Made by a program: the position numbers and the translations under genes. This document shows positions 1-6,988 of a stretch of 16,276 nucleotides of DNA, piece by piece; the first letter of the stretch is position 1, and every line of letters begins with the position of its first letter. This DNA is from JANQKX01 sp039028695 (GTDB taxonomy: Bacteria > Pseudomonadota > Alphaproteobacteria > Kiloniellales > Kiloniellaceae). The DNA lies in assembly GCA_039028695.1 (NCBI GenBank), contig JBCCHN010000122.1, positions 1 to 16,276 on the forward strand. The letters run 5' to 3'. The notes under the pieces were generated by a model. It was not told the origin of the DNA. It saw only the letters and a program-made list of their open reading frames with translations, and searched no databases.

Positions 1-1
1 G

Positions 2-574
2 GACCTCGCTGGCGCGGTCTTCCTGGCCACGCCTTGGGATTTTCATGCCGATGGCCCGGATCGAGCTCGCTTGCTTGCCGCCTCGCTGGTGCCCTTGGCG
101 CCGCTGATGGAAGCTGCAGGTGAGCTTCCCGTCGATACGATTCAAGCCCTCTTTTCCTGCCTTGACCCCTTGCAAACGCTGCGCAAGTTTCTGGCTTTTT
201 CCCATTTGGACCCGCAAAGCCCAAAGGCCGAATCCTTTGTCGCTCTTGAGGATTGGCTCAACGACGGTGTGGCCCTCACTCTTCCTGTCGCCCGAGAGTG
301 CTTGGGCCGCTGGTATGGAGACAATTCTCCTGCGTCGGGGGCGTGGCGTATTGCCGGGCAGGTGGTTAATCCCGGAGCCATGACCTTGCCGGCTTTGTGC
401 ATTATTCCGGATCGGGATCGGATTGTGCCACCGGAATCCGCCCTGGCTTTGGCGCATGCCCTTCCCAACTGCCAAACCCATCGGCCCATGGCGGGCCACA
501 TCGGCATGATTGCCAGCAAAAAGGCGCCCCGGACCGTGTGGCCGCTGGTCAAAGATTGGATTTCGACGCTGTAA
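2..574 (+). CDS. phaC: PHA synthase / alpha-beta hydrolase, C-terminal part (5' end outside window)
   Basis: This is the last ~190 residues of a polyhydroxyalkanoate synthase-type alpha/beta hydrolase, which polymerises (R)-3-hydroxyacyl-CoA on PHB granules. The open frame runs in from the left edge with LATPWDFHA, a stretch typical of PhaC. PDRDRIVPP carries the likely catalytic Asp, and AGHIGM near the end carries the likely catalytic His. The nucleophilic Cys would lie upstream of the window. The protein stops soon after the His motif, which fits a short PhaC-like form rather than a long class I enzyme, but the full length cannot be seen. phaA follows 207 bases downstream on the same strand, and phaB comes later, which supports the PHB role. 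A general alpha/beta hydrolase is the alternative. No start codon is assigned because the gene is cut by the window edge. Confidence 0.8.
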   Translation, partial: DLAGAVFLATPWDFHADGPDRARLLAASLVPLAPLMEAAGELPVDTIQALFSCLDPLQTLRKFLAFSHLDPQSPKAESFVALEDWLNDGVALTLPVARECLGRWYGDNSPASGAWRIAGQVVNPGAMTLPALCIIPDRDRIVPPESALALAHALPNCQTHRPMAGHIGMIASKKAPRTVWPLVKDWISTL

Positions 575-613
575 GCACGATTTCTATCGATCAAAATCAC
601 CGAGGACCTTGCG

Positions 614-651
614 CTCTGTGGCCCCGCGCCCTTATATTCCACAGAGTTTTT
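614..651 (+). terminator. Candidate rho-independent terminator after phaC
   Basis: CTCTGTGG (614-621) and CCACAGAG (639-646) form a perfect 8-bp stem with a 17-base loop, directly followed by five T (647-651). The position, 40 bases after the phaC stop, fits a terminator. The large loop makes it weaker than a canonical one. Confidence 0.45.
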
Positions 652-664
652 GCAGTGCAGCAAA
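649..664. promoter_or_regulatory. TGC-rich imperfect palindrome, possible PhaR operator
   Basis: TTTGCAGTGCAGCAAA has TTTGC/GCAAA outer arms and a TGCAGTGCA core. Its right half, TGCAGCAAA, resembles the TGC-rich sites bound by the PHB repressor PhaR in alphaproteobacteria (family knowledge recalled from memory). A second TGC-rich stretch, TTGCTGCTG, lies about 25 bases downstream. The site lies between phaC and phaA, about 118 bases before the phaA start. The rest of the 575-781 gap shows no gene. Confidence 0.3.
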
Positions 665-781
665 TTTCAGCTTTGCGGTCGCGATTGCTGCTGATCCGGT
701 GCGACCCATATCATCCCACCCCGAGCGGCCAGTCCATTGGTGGATGCACCCCCACGGGGCTCGAAAAGGAGACATTCGAAC

Positions 782-1954
782 ATGACGGATATTGTCATTG
801 CGGGCGCGGTCCGAACCCCGGTTGGTGCTTTCTCCGGTGGACTTTCCAGCGTCCCCGCCTCTTATCTGGGCTCGGTTGCGATCGCGGAGTCTTTGAAGCG
901 CGCGGGTCTTGAGCCGGGCGATGTGGACGAGGTGATCCTGGGGCAAATTCTGACCGCCGGCGCCGGTCAAAACCCAGCCCGCCAAGCGGCTATCGGCGCC
1001 GACATCCCGGTTGAAAAGACGGCTTATCAGATCAATCAGCTCTGCGGCTCCGGGCTTCGCTCAGTCGCCATTGGTGCCCAGGCGATCAAGGCCGGTGACA
1101 GCACCATCGTCGTGGCGGGCGGCCAGGAAAGCATGAGCCAAGCCCCGCACGTTGCCAACCTGCGCAATGGCACCAAGATGGGAGACATGAAATTCATCGA
1201 CTCCATGATCAAAGACGGCTTGTGGGATGCCTTTAACGGCTATCACATGGGCAACACGGCTGAAAACGTGGCCCGCAAATGGCAGTTAACCCGTGACGAG
1301 CAAGACAGCTTCGCCGTTGCCTCGCAAAACAAGGCCGAGGCCGCTCAGAATGCGGGCGTCTTTAAGGACGAGATCGTTCCGGTCACGATCAAAACCCGCC
1401 GTGGCGAAAACGTTGTGGACACGGATGAACATCCCAAGCACGGCACCACCATGGAGTCTCTCGGCAAGCTGCGAGCGGCCTTCGATAAGGAAGGCACCGT
1501 CACCGCCGGCAATGCCAGTGGGATCAACGATGGTGCCGCTGCCGCCGTTTTGATGTCCGCCGATGAGGCAGAACGTCGGGGCGTGACCCCGCAGGCTCGG
1601 ATCGTCTCTTGGGCCACCTGTGGCGTGGATCCCGCCATCATGGGCACGGGCCCCATCCCGGCGAGCCGCTTGGCCCTGGAAAAAGCCGGCTGGAGCACCG
1701 ATGACTTGGATCTGGTCGAGGCCAACGAAGCCTTCGCCGCTCAGGCCTTGGCCGTAAACAAGGACATGGGCTGGGACACGGACAAGGTCAATGTGAACGG
1801 TGGCGCCATTGCCCTGGGCCACCCCATTGGCGCCTCCGGTGCTCGCTGCCTTGTCACACTGCTGCATGAAATGGCCCGCCGGGATGCCAAAAAAGGCTTG
1901 GCCACCCTGTGCATCGGTGGCGGCATGGGCATTGCCATGTGCGTGGAACGCTAA
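782..1954 (+). CDS. phaA: Acetyl-CoA acetyltransferase (biosynthetic thiolase)
   Basis: PhaA condenses two acetyl-CoA to acetoacetyl-CoA, the first step of PHB synthesis, in the cytoplasm. The 390-residue product has the usual length for the family. All thiolase signatures are present: Cys88 in QLCGSGLRS (acyl-enzyme nucleophile), NEAFAAQ near residue 315, His347 in GGAIALGHPIGASGAR and Cys377 in CIGGGMG. The ATG at 782 is chosen because AAGGAG (766-771) sits 10 bases before it and MTDIVIAGAVRTP is the normal thiolase N-terminus; an in-frame TTG at 737 would add 15 unlikely residues. It follows phaC and precedes two accessory genes and phaB on the same strand. A strong hairpin with a T-run follows the stop. 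It is a full-length, apparently active enzyme. Confidence 0.96.
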   Translation: MTDIVIAGAVRTPVGAFSGGLSSVPASYLGSVAIAESLKRAGLEPGDVDEVILGQILTAGAGQNPARQAAIGADIPVEKTAYQINQLCGSGLRSVAIGAQAIKAGDSTIVVAGGQESMSQAPHVANLRNGTKMGDMKFIDSMIKDGLWDAFNGYHMGNTAENVARKWQLTRDEQDSFAVASQNKAEAAQNAGVFKDEIVPVTIKTRRGENVVDTDEHPKHGTTMESLGKLRAAFDKEGTVTAGNASGINDGAAAAVLMSADEAERRGVTPQARIVSWATCGVDPAIMGTGPIPASRLALEKAGWSTDDLDLVEANEAFAAQALAVNKDMGWDTDKVNVNGGAIALGHPIGASGARCLVTLLHEMARRDAKKGLATLCIGGGMGIAMCVER

Positions 1955-1970
1955 AGGGTCCATGACCCTT
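1954..1970 (+). repeat. Small hairpin right after the phaA stop codon
   Basis: AAGGGTC (1954-1960) and GACCCTT (1964-1970) form a perfect 7-bp stem with a CAT loop, starting on the last base of the phaA stop codon. It lies 11 bases before the terminator hairpin and could protect the mRNA 3' end or slow polymerase. Function is inferred. Confidence 0.4.
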
Positions 1971-1981
1971 ATGGTTAGGAT

Positions 1982-2015
1982 AAGGCCGGCTCCGATGGGG
2001 CCGGCCTTTTCTTTT
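1982..2015 (+). terminator. Rho-independent terminator of phaA
   Basis: AAGGCCGGC (1982-1990) pairs perfectly with GCCGGCCTT (2000-2008), and the stem can extend inward with TCC/GGG. The right arm runs into TTTTCTTTT (2007-2015). This is a canonical GC stem with a T-rich tail, so the phaC-phaA transcript probably ends here and the genes after it need their own promoter or read-through. Confidence 0.85.
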
Positions 2016-2066
2016 GGTCTTTGATTTTGGTGGTGTAGCAACAATGACCGCGCAAAGGAGGAAAAA

Positions 2067-2708
2067 GTGAGCGAGGCTGACACCAAGCTATCTACCGATC
2101 ACTCGGTGCAATCCATCGAAGACCTGGAGAGGCTTTACAAGCCGGTCAATCCCAATTCTCTCGCCAAGGAAGCTTCTTACTTAACACCGGCCTACCGAAA
2201 ATGGATCGAGCGGGCGCCGTTTTTCGCCTTGGCCACCAGCGGGCTTGATGGGCTCGATTGCTCGCCCCGCGGAGACCGCTCGGATCACGTCCTGCGCATT
2301 TTGGATGATCGTCACATCGCTATTCCCGACCGCCGTGGCAACAACCGCTTGGACAGTCTGCGCAACATCATCGCCGATCCCCGCGTGGCAATGCTGTTTT
2401 TGATCCCTGGCATCTTGGAGTGCGTGCGTATTAATGGAACCGCCAGCATTTCCACCGACCCCGATTTGCTGCGTCTCTTCGATGGAGAGGCAAATTTGCC
2501 CACGACGGTCATCGTGGTTCGCCTCGAGGCCGTCTATTTTCAGTGCGCTCGTGCCTTGATGCGCTCCAAGCTCTGGGAGGCCGACAGCCAAGCCTCCCGG
2601 GACCAGGTTCCCACCGCGGGCCAGATGACCAAAAGCGCATTGCCTGACTTCGACGCGGACACCTATGATGGCGCGCTGCGGGCCCGGCAAAAAAGGACCC
2701 TCTATTAA
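2067..2708 (+). CDS. PPOX-class FMN-dependent enzyme (pyridoxamine 5'-phosphate oxidase family, DR_2398-like)
   Basis: The 213-residue protein belongs to the pyridoxamine 5'-phosphate oxidase-like split-barrel superfamily and looks closest to the DR_2398/MSMEG_1061 group of probable flavin-dependent oxidoreductases. Supporting segments are FFALATSG at about residue 52, SPRGDRSDH, and AIPDRRGNNRLDSLRNI, the usual flavin-phosphate-binding strand and helix, followed by RVAMLFLIPG. Substrate is unknown; pyridoxal phosphate synthesis is not implied. The GTG at 2067 is chosen because AAAGGAGG (2054-2061) lies five bases upstream. The gene sits just after the phaA terminator, and its stop is only 28 bases before the next start, so it is probably co-transcribed with the Ntn-hydrolase. 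No signal peptide or membrane segment is seen. Family assignment is firm; function is open. Confidence 0.85.
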   Translation: MSEADTKLSTDHSVQSIEDLERLYKPVNPNSLAKEASYLTPAYRKWIERAPFFALATSGLDGLDCSPRGDRSDHVLRILDDRHIAIPDRRGNNRLDSLRNIIADPRVAMLFLIPGILECVRINGTASISTDPDLLRLFDGEANLPTTVIVVRLEAVYFQCARALMRSKLWEADSQASRDQVPTAGQMTKSALPDFDADTYDGALRARQKRTLY

Positions 2709-2736
2709 AAGGCGGACGATGGAGGGGACGACCCAC

Positions 2737-3747
2737 GTGAGCGATCTACCGGACATTCCCTTTTTCGACCTGGGAGGCGCCGGTCCCTTAGCCCTCATTG
2801 AGCAGGCGCCCGGCTATGCCCATGGCATGATCTCTTGTGGTCGCCAACAGTACAGTCCAATGGCGGTGGACGTCATGGACCGCCTTTCCCGGCGCTGGGC
2901 CCACAAGGCGACGTCGCCTTACTTGGCGGAATTGCAAGCGGCCGGCGAGGCCGATCTTCCGGGCGGCATCTGGTTTATGAACCACGCCTACGAGTGGGGC
3001 TGCACGACCTGCGCCAGCCAGGACGAAAGCAGTGGCGGCGTGTCGCTGCGGCGTTCCTTGGATTGGCCCTTCGATGGTCTCGGGCGCCATGTGGTGGTGG
3101 CGCGCCAGGACAGCCCGGCGGGACCTTATGTCAATATCACCTGGCCCGGTTTTCTGGGAGTCATCACTGCCATGGCACCTGGCCGTTTTGCCATCGCCAT
3201 TAATCAGGCACCGGTGCTGCGTCGCGCGTCTTTTTTGCCGCGATGGTGTTGGCCCGTGGATTGGGTGATTAGCCGTTGGACCACTTGGCAAAGCGATTTT
3301 CGGGCGCCGGGTTTTTTGCTCCGCCAGGTCTTTGAAAGCTGCGAGACCTATGCCGATGCCAAAAAAATGCTGAGTGAGACGCCCATCGCTTTGCCGGTCT
3401 TTTACACCATCGCCGGCACCGAACCGGACCAGGCGTGCGTGATTGAGCGCTTGGCCGAACGGGCACGGGTGTTCGAAGATCCCGCCGCTGTGGCCAACCA
3501 TTGGCTCAGCCCGGATTTGGAAGGCCGCTCCCGCGGCCAGGAAAGCGAAACTCGGCGGCAACGGATTTGCGCGGCGGCCCAAGATCCCGACGCGGCGCTT
3601 CTGACGGGCGGCTTTTCCTGGCTGACACCGCCGGTTCTCAACAAGGACACGCGCCTCGCGGTGGAGGCCAATGCCCGAACCGGCCGCCTGGTCGTACAGG
3701 GCTATGAAAAAACCGGGGCCGCGACGACAGTTTTTTCCTTGCCATAG
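2737..3747 (+). CDS. Ntn-hydrolase of the acid ceramidase / NAAA / linear-amide C-N hydrolase type
   Basis: The ~336-residue protein resembles self-cleaving cysteine Ntn-hydrolases that cut linear amides. An N-terminal region of about 88 residues looks like the propeptide. Cys89 in EWGCTTCA would become the N-terminal nucleophile after autoproteolysis. It is followed by RRSLDW (Arg106, Asp109), matching the RNxD element of acid ceramidases at the expected distance, then GFLGVITAM, PVFYTIAG and NHW, the last a likely catalytic Asn. No signal peptide is evident, so it is probably cytoplasmic. GTG 2737 is preferred because GGAGGGG (2721-2727) sits nine bases upstream; ATG 2719 is an alternative with a poorer ribosome site. 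It forms a likely pair with the PPOX gene inside the pha cluster. The natural substrate is unknown; a C45-type acyltransferase is another reading. Confidence 0.75.
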   Translation: MSDLPDIPFFDLGGAGPLALIEQAPGYAHGMISCGRQQYSPMAVDVMDRLSRRWAHKATSPYLAELQAAGEADLPGGIWFMNHAYEWGCTTCASQDESSGGVSLRRSLDWPFDGLGRHVVVARQDSPAGPYVNITWPGFLGVITAMAPGRFAIAINQAPVLRRASFLPRWCWPVDWVISRWTTWQSDFRAPGFLLRQVFESCETYADAKKMLSETPIALPVFYTIAGTEPDQACVIERLAERARVFEDPAAVANHWLSPDLEGRSRGQESETRRQRICAAAQDPDAALLTGGFSWLTPPVLNKDTRLAVEANARTGRLVVQGYEKTGAATTVFSLP

Positions 3748-3757
3748 GAAAAAACTG
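3728..3757. repeat. Perfect 12-bp inverted repeat over the Ntn-hydrolase stop codon
   Basis: CAGTTTTTTCCT (3728-3739) and AGGAAAAAACTG (3746-3757) are exact reverse complements with a 6-base loop. The stop codon (3745-3747) is inside it. The order T-run, CC, loop, GG, A-run is opposite to a normal intrinsic terminator, and no T-run follows. Role unknown. The rest of 3758-3879 holds no gene; a ribosome-binding stretch leads into phaB. Confidence 0.6.
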
Positions 3758-3879
3758 GGCTTATCGCTCCGCCAGCCTTGGCCCATGATGCGAATAATGC
3801 TTTGATATGGGCAGGCTGAGTGGTGCATCCGCCCACTGGGAAGTGTTCAAACCAAAATTGATGAGGAGAGGAAGGGTCC

Positions 3880-4605
3880 ATGGCACGTGTGGCGATTGTG
3901 ACGGGCGGAACCCGCGGCATCGGCGCGGCAATTTCCATTGCTTTGAAGGACGCCGGTTATTCGGTGGCGGCCAACTTCGGTGGCAACGAGGAAGCAGCCG
4001 CTAAGTTCAAAGAAGAAACTGGCATCGCGGTCTATAAATGGGACGTAAGCGATTTCGATGCCTGTAAGGCCGGGATCGAGCAAGTGGAGGCCGACCTGGG
4101 GCCGGTTGATGTGCTGGTCAACAACGCGGGGATCACCCGTGACGGCATGATGCATAAGATGTCCCTGGAGAATTGGCGCTCGGTGATTTCCACCAATTTG
4201 GACTCCGCCTTTAACATGTGCCGCAATGTAATTGATGGCATGCGTGCCCGCGGTTTTGGCCGTATTGTCAACATCTCCTCGATCAATGGCCAAAAGGGTC
4301 AAATGGGCCAGACCAACTACGCCGCTGCCAAGGCAGGCCTGGTTGGCTTCACCAAATCCTTGGCTCAGGAAAATGCCTTTAAGGGGATCACCGTAAATGT
4401 AGTGGCCCCCGGCTATATCGGGACCGAGATGGTGCGGGCCGTGCCGGAAGAGGTTTTGAAATCCAAGATCCTGCCCTTGATCCCGGTGGGCCGCTTGGGT
4501 GAGCCGGAAGAAATTGCCCGATGTGTTACCTTCCTGGCGGGCGACGATGCGGGCTTTATCACCGGCTCGACCCTGACCGCAAATGGCGGGCAATACCTGA
4601 CCTGA
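3880..4605 (+). CDS. phaB: Acetoacetyl-CoA reductase (NADPH-dependent)
   Basis: PhaB reduces acetoacetyl-CoA to (R)-3-hydroxybutyryl-CoA, the PHB monomer donor. The 241-residue protein is a classical short-chain dehydrogenase: TGGTRGIG cofactor-binding motif at about residues 8-15, NNAG near residue 81, the catalytic Ser in ISSINGQKG, and YAAAKAG carrying the Tyr and Lys. VAPGYIGTEMV and the C-terminal TLTANGGQYLT are typical of PhaB/FabG relatives. The ATG at 3880 is preceded by GAGGAGAGGAAGG at proper spacing. Its presence downstream of phaA and the SINGQKGQMGQTNY segment, characteristic of PhaB, favour acetoacetyl-CoA reductase over 3-oxoacyl-ACP reductase. Because phaA ends in a terminator, phaB may have its own promoter or be transcribed with the two preceding genes. 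Confidence 0.93.
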   Translation: MARVAIVTGGTRGIGAAISIALKDAGYSVAANFGGNEEAAAKFKEETGIAVYKWDVSDFDACKAGIEQVEADLGPVDVLVNNAGITRDGMMHKMSLENWRSVISTNLDSAFNMCRNVIDGMRARGFGRIVNISSINGQKGQMGQTNYAAAKAGLVGFTKSLAQENAFKGITVNVVAPGYIGTEMVRAVPEEVLKSKILPLIPVGRLGEPEEIARCVTFLAGDDAGFITGSTLTANGGQYLT

Positions 4606-4652
4606 TGGGGTTGTTCCCCGATCATGATCGTCGCGGCCGATTGCGCACCTAA

Positions 4653-5111
4653 ATGAGCGCCTATCCCGATCGACCAGTGGTCGGCGTGGGCGTCGTTGTG
4701 GTGCGTGGTCCCGCTGATTGTCCCGAGGTCTTATTAATCCAGCGGGGCAAGGCGCCGCGCGCCGGCAGCTGGTCTCTGCCGGGCGGCAAACAGCAGCTCG
4801 GCGAAAGCAGCCGGACCGCCGCTGCCCGGGAGGTCTTGGAAGAAACCGGGCTAAGCGTCGAGATCGCAGATCTCTTGGATGTGGTCGATTCGCTGACCCA
4901 TGACGAGGCGGGCCGCATTTCCTATCATTATAGCCTGATCGACTTTCTGGCCTATTGGCGGGGCGGTGATCCGGTGGCAGCCAGCGACGCGGCTGATGTC
5001 CAGTGGGCGAACCCCGGTGACCTGGCGAGATTTTCCCTATGGCAGGAGACCGAAAAAATGATTGCTTTGGCGCTCTCTCGGCTCGATCCGTCCAAAATTG
5101 AGGGGCCGTGA
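4653..5111 (+). CDS. Nudix hydrolase
   Basis: The 152-residue protein is a small Nudix hydrolase, acting on nucleoside diphosphates linked to another group. The full Nudix box GX5EX7REUXEEXGU is visible: GKQQLGESS, then REVLEETGL, at about residues 45-67, preceded by SWSLPGG. The early segment VVVVRGP...EVLLIQRGKAPRAGSW resembles the ADP-ribose pyrophosphatase and MutT-like group. The exact substrate cannot be read from the sequence. The ATG at 4653 has no clear ribosome-binding site, so the start is moderately certain. The stop codon overlaps the GTG start of the following HAD phosphatase, which indicates coupled translation. The 47-base gap from phaB contains only GGGG/CCCC and a CGATCATGATCG palindrome. 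Confidence 0.9.
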   Translation: MSAYPDRPVVGVGVVVVRGPADCPEVLLIQRGKAPRAGSWSLPGGKQQLGESSRTAAAREVLEETGLSVEIADLLDVVDSLTHDEAGRISYHYSLIDFLAYWRGGDPVAASDAADVQWANPGDLARFSLWQETEKMIALALSRLDPSKIEGP

Positions 5112-5782
5112 CCTTGTTGACCGCTATCGACTTGGTGATTTTCGATTGCGATGGGGTTTTGATCGACAGCGAATCCTTGTCCTGCAGGGCGGTCTCCGAG
5201 TTTCTTGTGGAACAGGGCTTTCCTTACTCACCCAAGGTGATAGCCGATCGTTTTATCGGCTACTCCGACGCGGAGATGGCCAAGGTCATTGCCGATGAAC
5301 AGGGCCGTCCTCTGCCGTCCGATTTTCCCCGGCAAGTCGCAGATCGGGCGGTAGTCCTTTTTGAGGGCCACCTTAAACCTCTGCCCGGCGCCGCCGTACT
5401 CCTCGGCCGTTTACCCTGCGACAAGGCCGTCGCGTCGAACAGCCTGAGAGGCCGCCTGGTACGGTCGTTGCAGTTGACTGGATTGGACACTTTCTTTGCG
5501 GACTCGCGAGTCTTCAGTTCCCAGGACGTGGCCCGGCCCAAGCCGGCCCCGGATCTCTATGAGCTAGCGGCGAGGACCTGCGGTGTCGCTCCCGCCCGTT
5601 GTCTGGTCGTTGAGGATTCGATCACCGGAACCACTGCCGCGCGGGCGGCGGGCATTATGGTGATTGGATTTGTCGGCGCCTCTCCTGAGCCTGACCAGCA
5701 AAAGGAAAAGCTTCTTGCGGCTGGCGCGGCCAGTGTGGTTGAGAGTTTTGCAGGCCTTTCAAGCTATTTGGGCCTTTCTTAG
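5108..5782 (+). CDS. HAD-superfamily phosphatase (subfamily IA, phosphoglycolate / 6-phosphogluconate phosphatase-like)
   Basis: The 224-residue protein carries the four HAD motifs in order: FDCDGVLIDSE (nucleophile Asp and acid Asp) near residue 11, VASNS (motif II), KPAPDLY (motif III Lys) and VVEDSITG (motif IV). The segment between motifs I and II fits a helical C1 cap, so this is a HAD-IA phosphatase acting on a small phosphorylated metabolite. Sugar phosphate phosphatases such as YieH are close in layout; the substrate is not determined. The GTG at 5108 overlaps the Nudix stop as GTGA. GAGGGG (5100-5105) lies very close to that GTG, so TTG at 5114 or 5117 could instead be used. It is convergent with the cupin gene, 15 bases away, with no obvious terminator between them. 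Confidence 0.87.
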   Translation: MTLLTAIDLVIFDCDGVLIDSESLSCRAVSEFLVEQGFPYSPKVIADRFIGYSDAEMAKVIADEQGRPLPSDFPRQVADRAVVLFEGHLKPLPGAAVLLGRLPCDKAVASNSLRGRLVRSLQLTGLDTFFADSRVFSSQDVARPKPAPDLYELAARTCGVAPARCLVVEDSITGTTAARAAGIMVIGFVGASPEPDQQKEKLLAAGAASVVESFAGLSSYLGLS

Positions 5783-5797
5783 GCTTCCTGCCCTGCG

Positions 5798-6229
5798 CTA
5801 TTCGCCAGGTGGCTCCCAATTCTCAGGTGCCATTTCGAAACCCTCGAATTCAAAACCAGGTGAGACCGTGCAACCGACCAGTGTCCAAGCTCCGAGCGGC
5901 TCGGCGGCTTGCCAGACACCCGGCGGGATGATCACCTGGGGCCGCTCGCCAGCCAGGATGTCGGTTCCGAGCCGGTGATCCTCCGCACTTCGGCTTTCCT
6001 CCCAAAGGCTCAGCTTCAGGGGGCCGCCGCCGTACCAATGCCAGATCTCGGTGGCGTCCACACGGTGCCATCGGCTGCGCTCGCCGGCCCGCAAGAGGTA
6101 ATAGATGGCGGTGCAAAGGCTGCGTTGACCCGCCTCTCCGGCCTGACGGTACGTCTCCCGAAAAAATCCACCCTCCGGGTGAGGCGCAAGCCCCAGCCGG
6201 TCGATAATGGCTTGTGGATCCTGTGCCAT
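5798..6229 (-). CDS. Cupin DUF985 family protein
   Basis: The 143-residue protein matches the DUF985 (Cupin_5, YML079w-like) group. Characteristic segments are LGLAPHPEGGFFRETYR near the N-terminus, TAIYYLL, the cupin strand with WHRVDATEIWHWYGG, LSLWEE, and IIPPGVWQAAEP followed by GCTVSPGFEFEGFEM. Histidines in the WHRV and EIWHWY segments could form a ligand or metal site. No enzymatic reaction is established for most members, so function is left open. AGGAGGA lies upstream of the ATG at proper distance. It follows the glutathione S-transferase gene by 38 bases on the same strand and is probably co-transcribed with it. Confidence 0.88.
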   Translation of the reverse strand: MAQDPQAIIDRLGLAPHPEGGFFRETYRQAGEAGQRSLCTAIYYLLRAGERSRWHRVDATEIWHWYGGGPLKLSLWEESRSAEDHRLGTDILAGERPQVIIPPGVWQAAEPLGAWTLVGCTVSPGFEFEGFEMAPENWEPPGE

Positions 6230-6267
6230 GGCCGTCTCCTCCTATGGCCCTTCCTAAGGTAAGTCGG

Positions 6268-6873
6268 CTACTGTGGGCGGGTGGCCACCATAGAAGGGCG
6301 TTGTTCGAAAGCGGCGAACCAGGCAGCAAGGGCCGGCCGGCCGTCGCGCCAGCCTTCCTCGGCGAAACGCAGATCCAAATAACCCAAGGCGCAGCCCAAG
6401 CTCAAAGTGCCCAAGTTGAGACATTCCAACGCCCCCTCTGCGGCCTGGCCTTCCAAGACGTCCAGCGCGGCGGCCACCTTTCCTTGATGCTTTCTCAGGT
6501 AGGCCTCGGATTGTTGCTCTTTCGCCCGGGCCCGCTTTTCCATTACTTGATTGATGGAGGCATCCATGATGCCTTGGGCCAGCGACGCCAAGTTCATCGC
6601 TACCAAACGGGACGGTCCTTCTTGGGGTATTAGGCGTTTTTGATCATGCAGGCTGTCCAAATGGTCGCAAATTACCACCGAATCCACCAGGCAAACCCCG
6701 TCGTCCGTGATTAAGGTCGGCACCTTGCCCAGGGGATTGGCGTCAAGCAGGGCCGGATCAGGCTTGGCAAAATCAATCGTCACGGAGTCTATTTGATCCG
6801 TCAGCCCGACTTCGTGGGCGAGGGCCGTGACCTTGCGGGCATAGGGGCTGGTGGGGGAATAGAAAAGTTTCAT
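6268..6873 (-). CDS. Glutathione S-transferase family protein
   Basis: The 201-residue protein has an N-terminal thioredoxin-like GST domain, beginning MKLFYSPTSPYARKV with candidate catalytic Ser residues near position 9. It continues with the cis-Pro segment GKVPTLI and the glutathione-gamma-glutamyl-binding DSVVICDHLD. A helical C-terminal domain follows (about residues 85-200). Bacterial relatives conjugate or reduce small electrophiles using glutathione; the specific substrate is unknown. GAGGAGA precedes the ATG at about 10 bases. It is the first gene of a probable two-gene minus-strand unit with the cupin and is divergent from the methyltransferase gene. Confidence 0.9.
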   Translation of the reverse strand: MKLFYSPTSPYARKVTALAHEVGLTDQIDSVTIDFAKPDPALLDANPLGKVPTLITDDGVCLVDSVVICDHLDSLHDQKRLIPQEGPSRLVAMNLASLAQGIMDASINQVMEKRARAKEQQSEAYLRKHQGKVAAALDVLEGQAAEGALECLNLGTLSLGCALGYLDLRFAEEGWRDGRPALAAWFAAFEQRPSMVATRPQ

Positions 6874-6934
6874 GGGGACCCGTCTCCTCGATTTGGCTCT
6901 TTTTTCGCAAAGCCGTTTTTGTCATTCTTCCTTT

Positions 6935-6962
6935 AGCTTACAATGGCTTTTTACAATTTCAA
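6935..6962 (-). promoter_or_regulatory. Candidate sigma70-type promoter for the GST-cupin unit
   Basis: Read on the minus strand, TTGAAA (6957-6962) and TAAGCT (6935-6940) are separated by 16 bases and sit upstream of the GST start. The 115-base divergent gap (6874-6988) is AT-rich compared with its surroundings and must also serve the methyltransferase gene, for which I see no clear promoter or ribosome site. Confidence 0.35.
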
Positions 6963-6988
6963 TGTTCCCATGGTAGCCTAATCAGATC

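Noticed and set aside
142..663. Minus-strand open frame across the end of phaC
   Set aside because: It is antisense to a recognised coding frame, has no family sequence and an Arg/Ser-rich composition typical of shadow frames.
1286..2086. Minus-strand open frame opposite phaA
   Set aside because: Entirely antisense to a clear thiolase and lacks recognisable domains.
2788..3828. 346-codon minus-strand open frame opposite the Ntn-hydrolase
   Set aside because: Long only because of high GC; the plus-strand frame carries ordered catalytic motifs, and this one reads as Arg/His/Gly-rich noise.
4606..4652. Terminator after phaB
   Set aside because: GGGG-TTGTT-CCCC is only a 4-bp stem with no T-run, and the nearby CGATCATGATCG palindrome has no loop.
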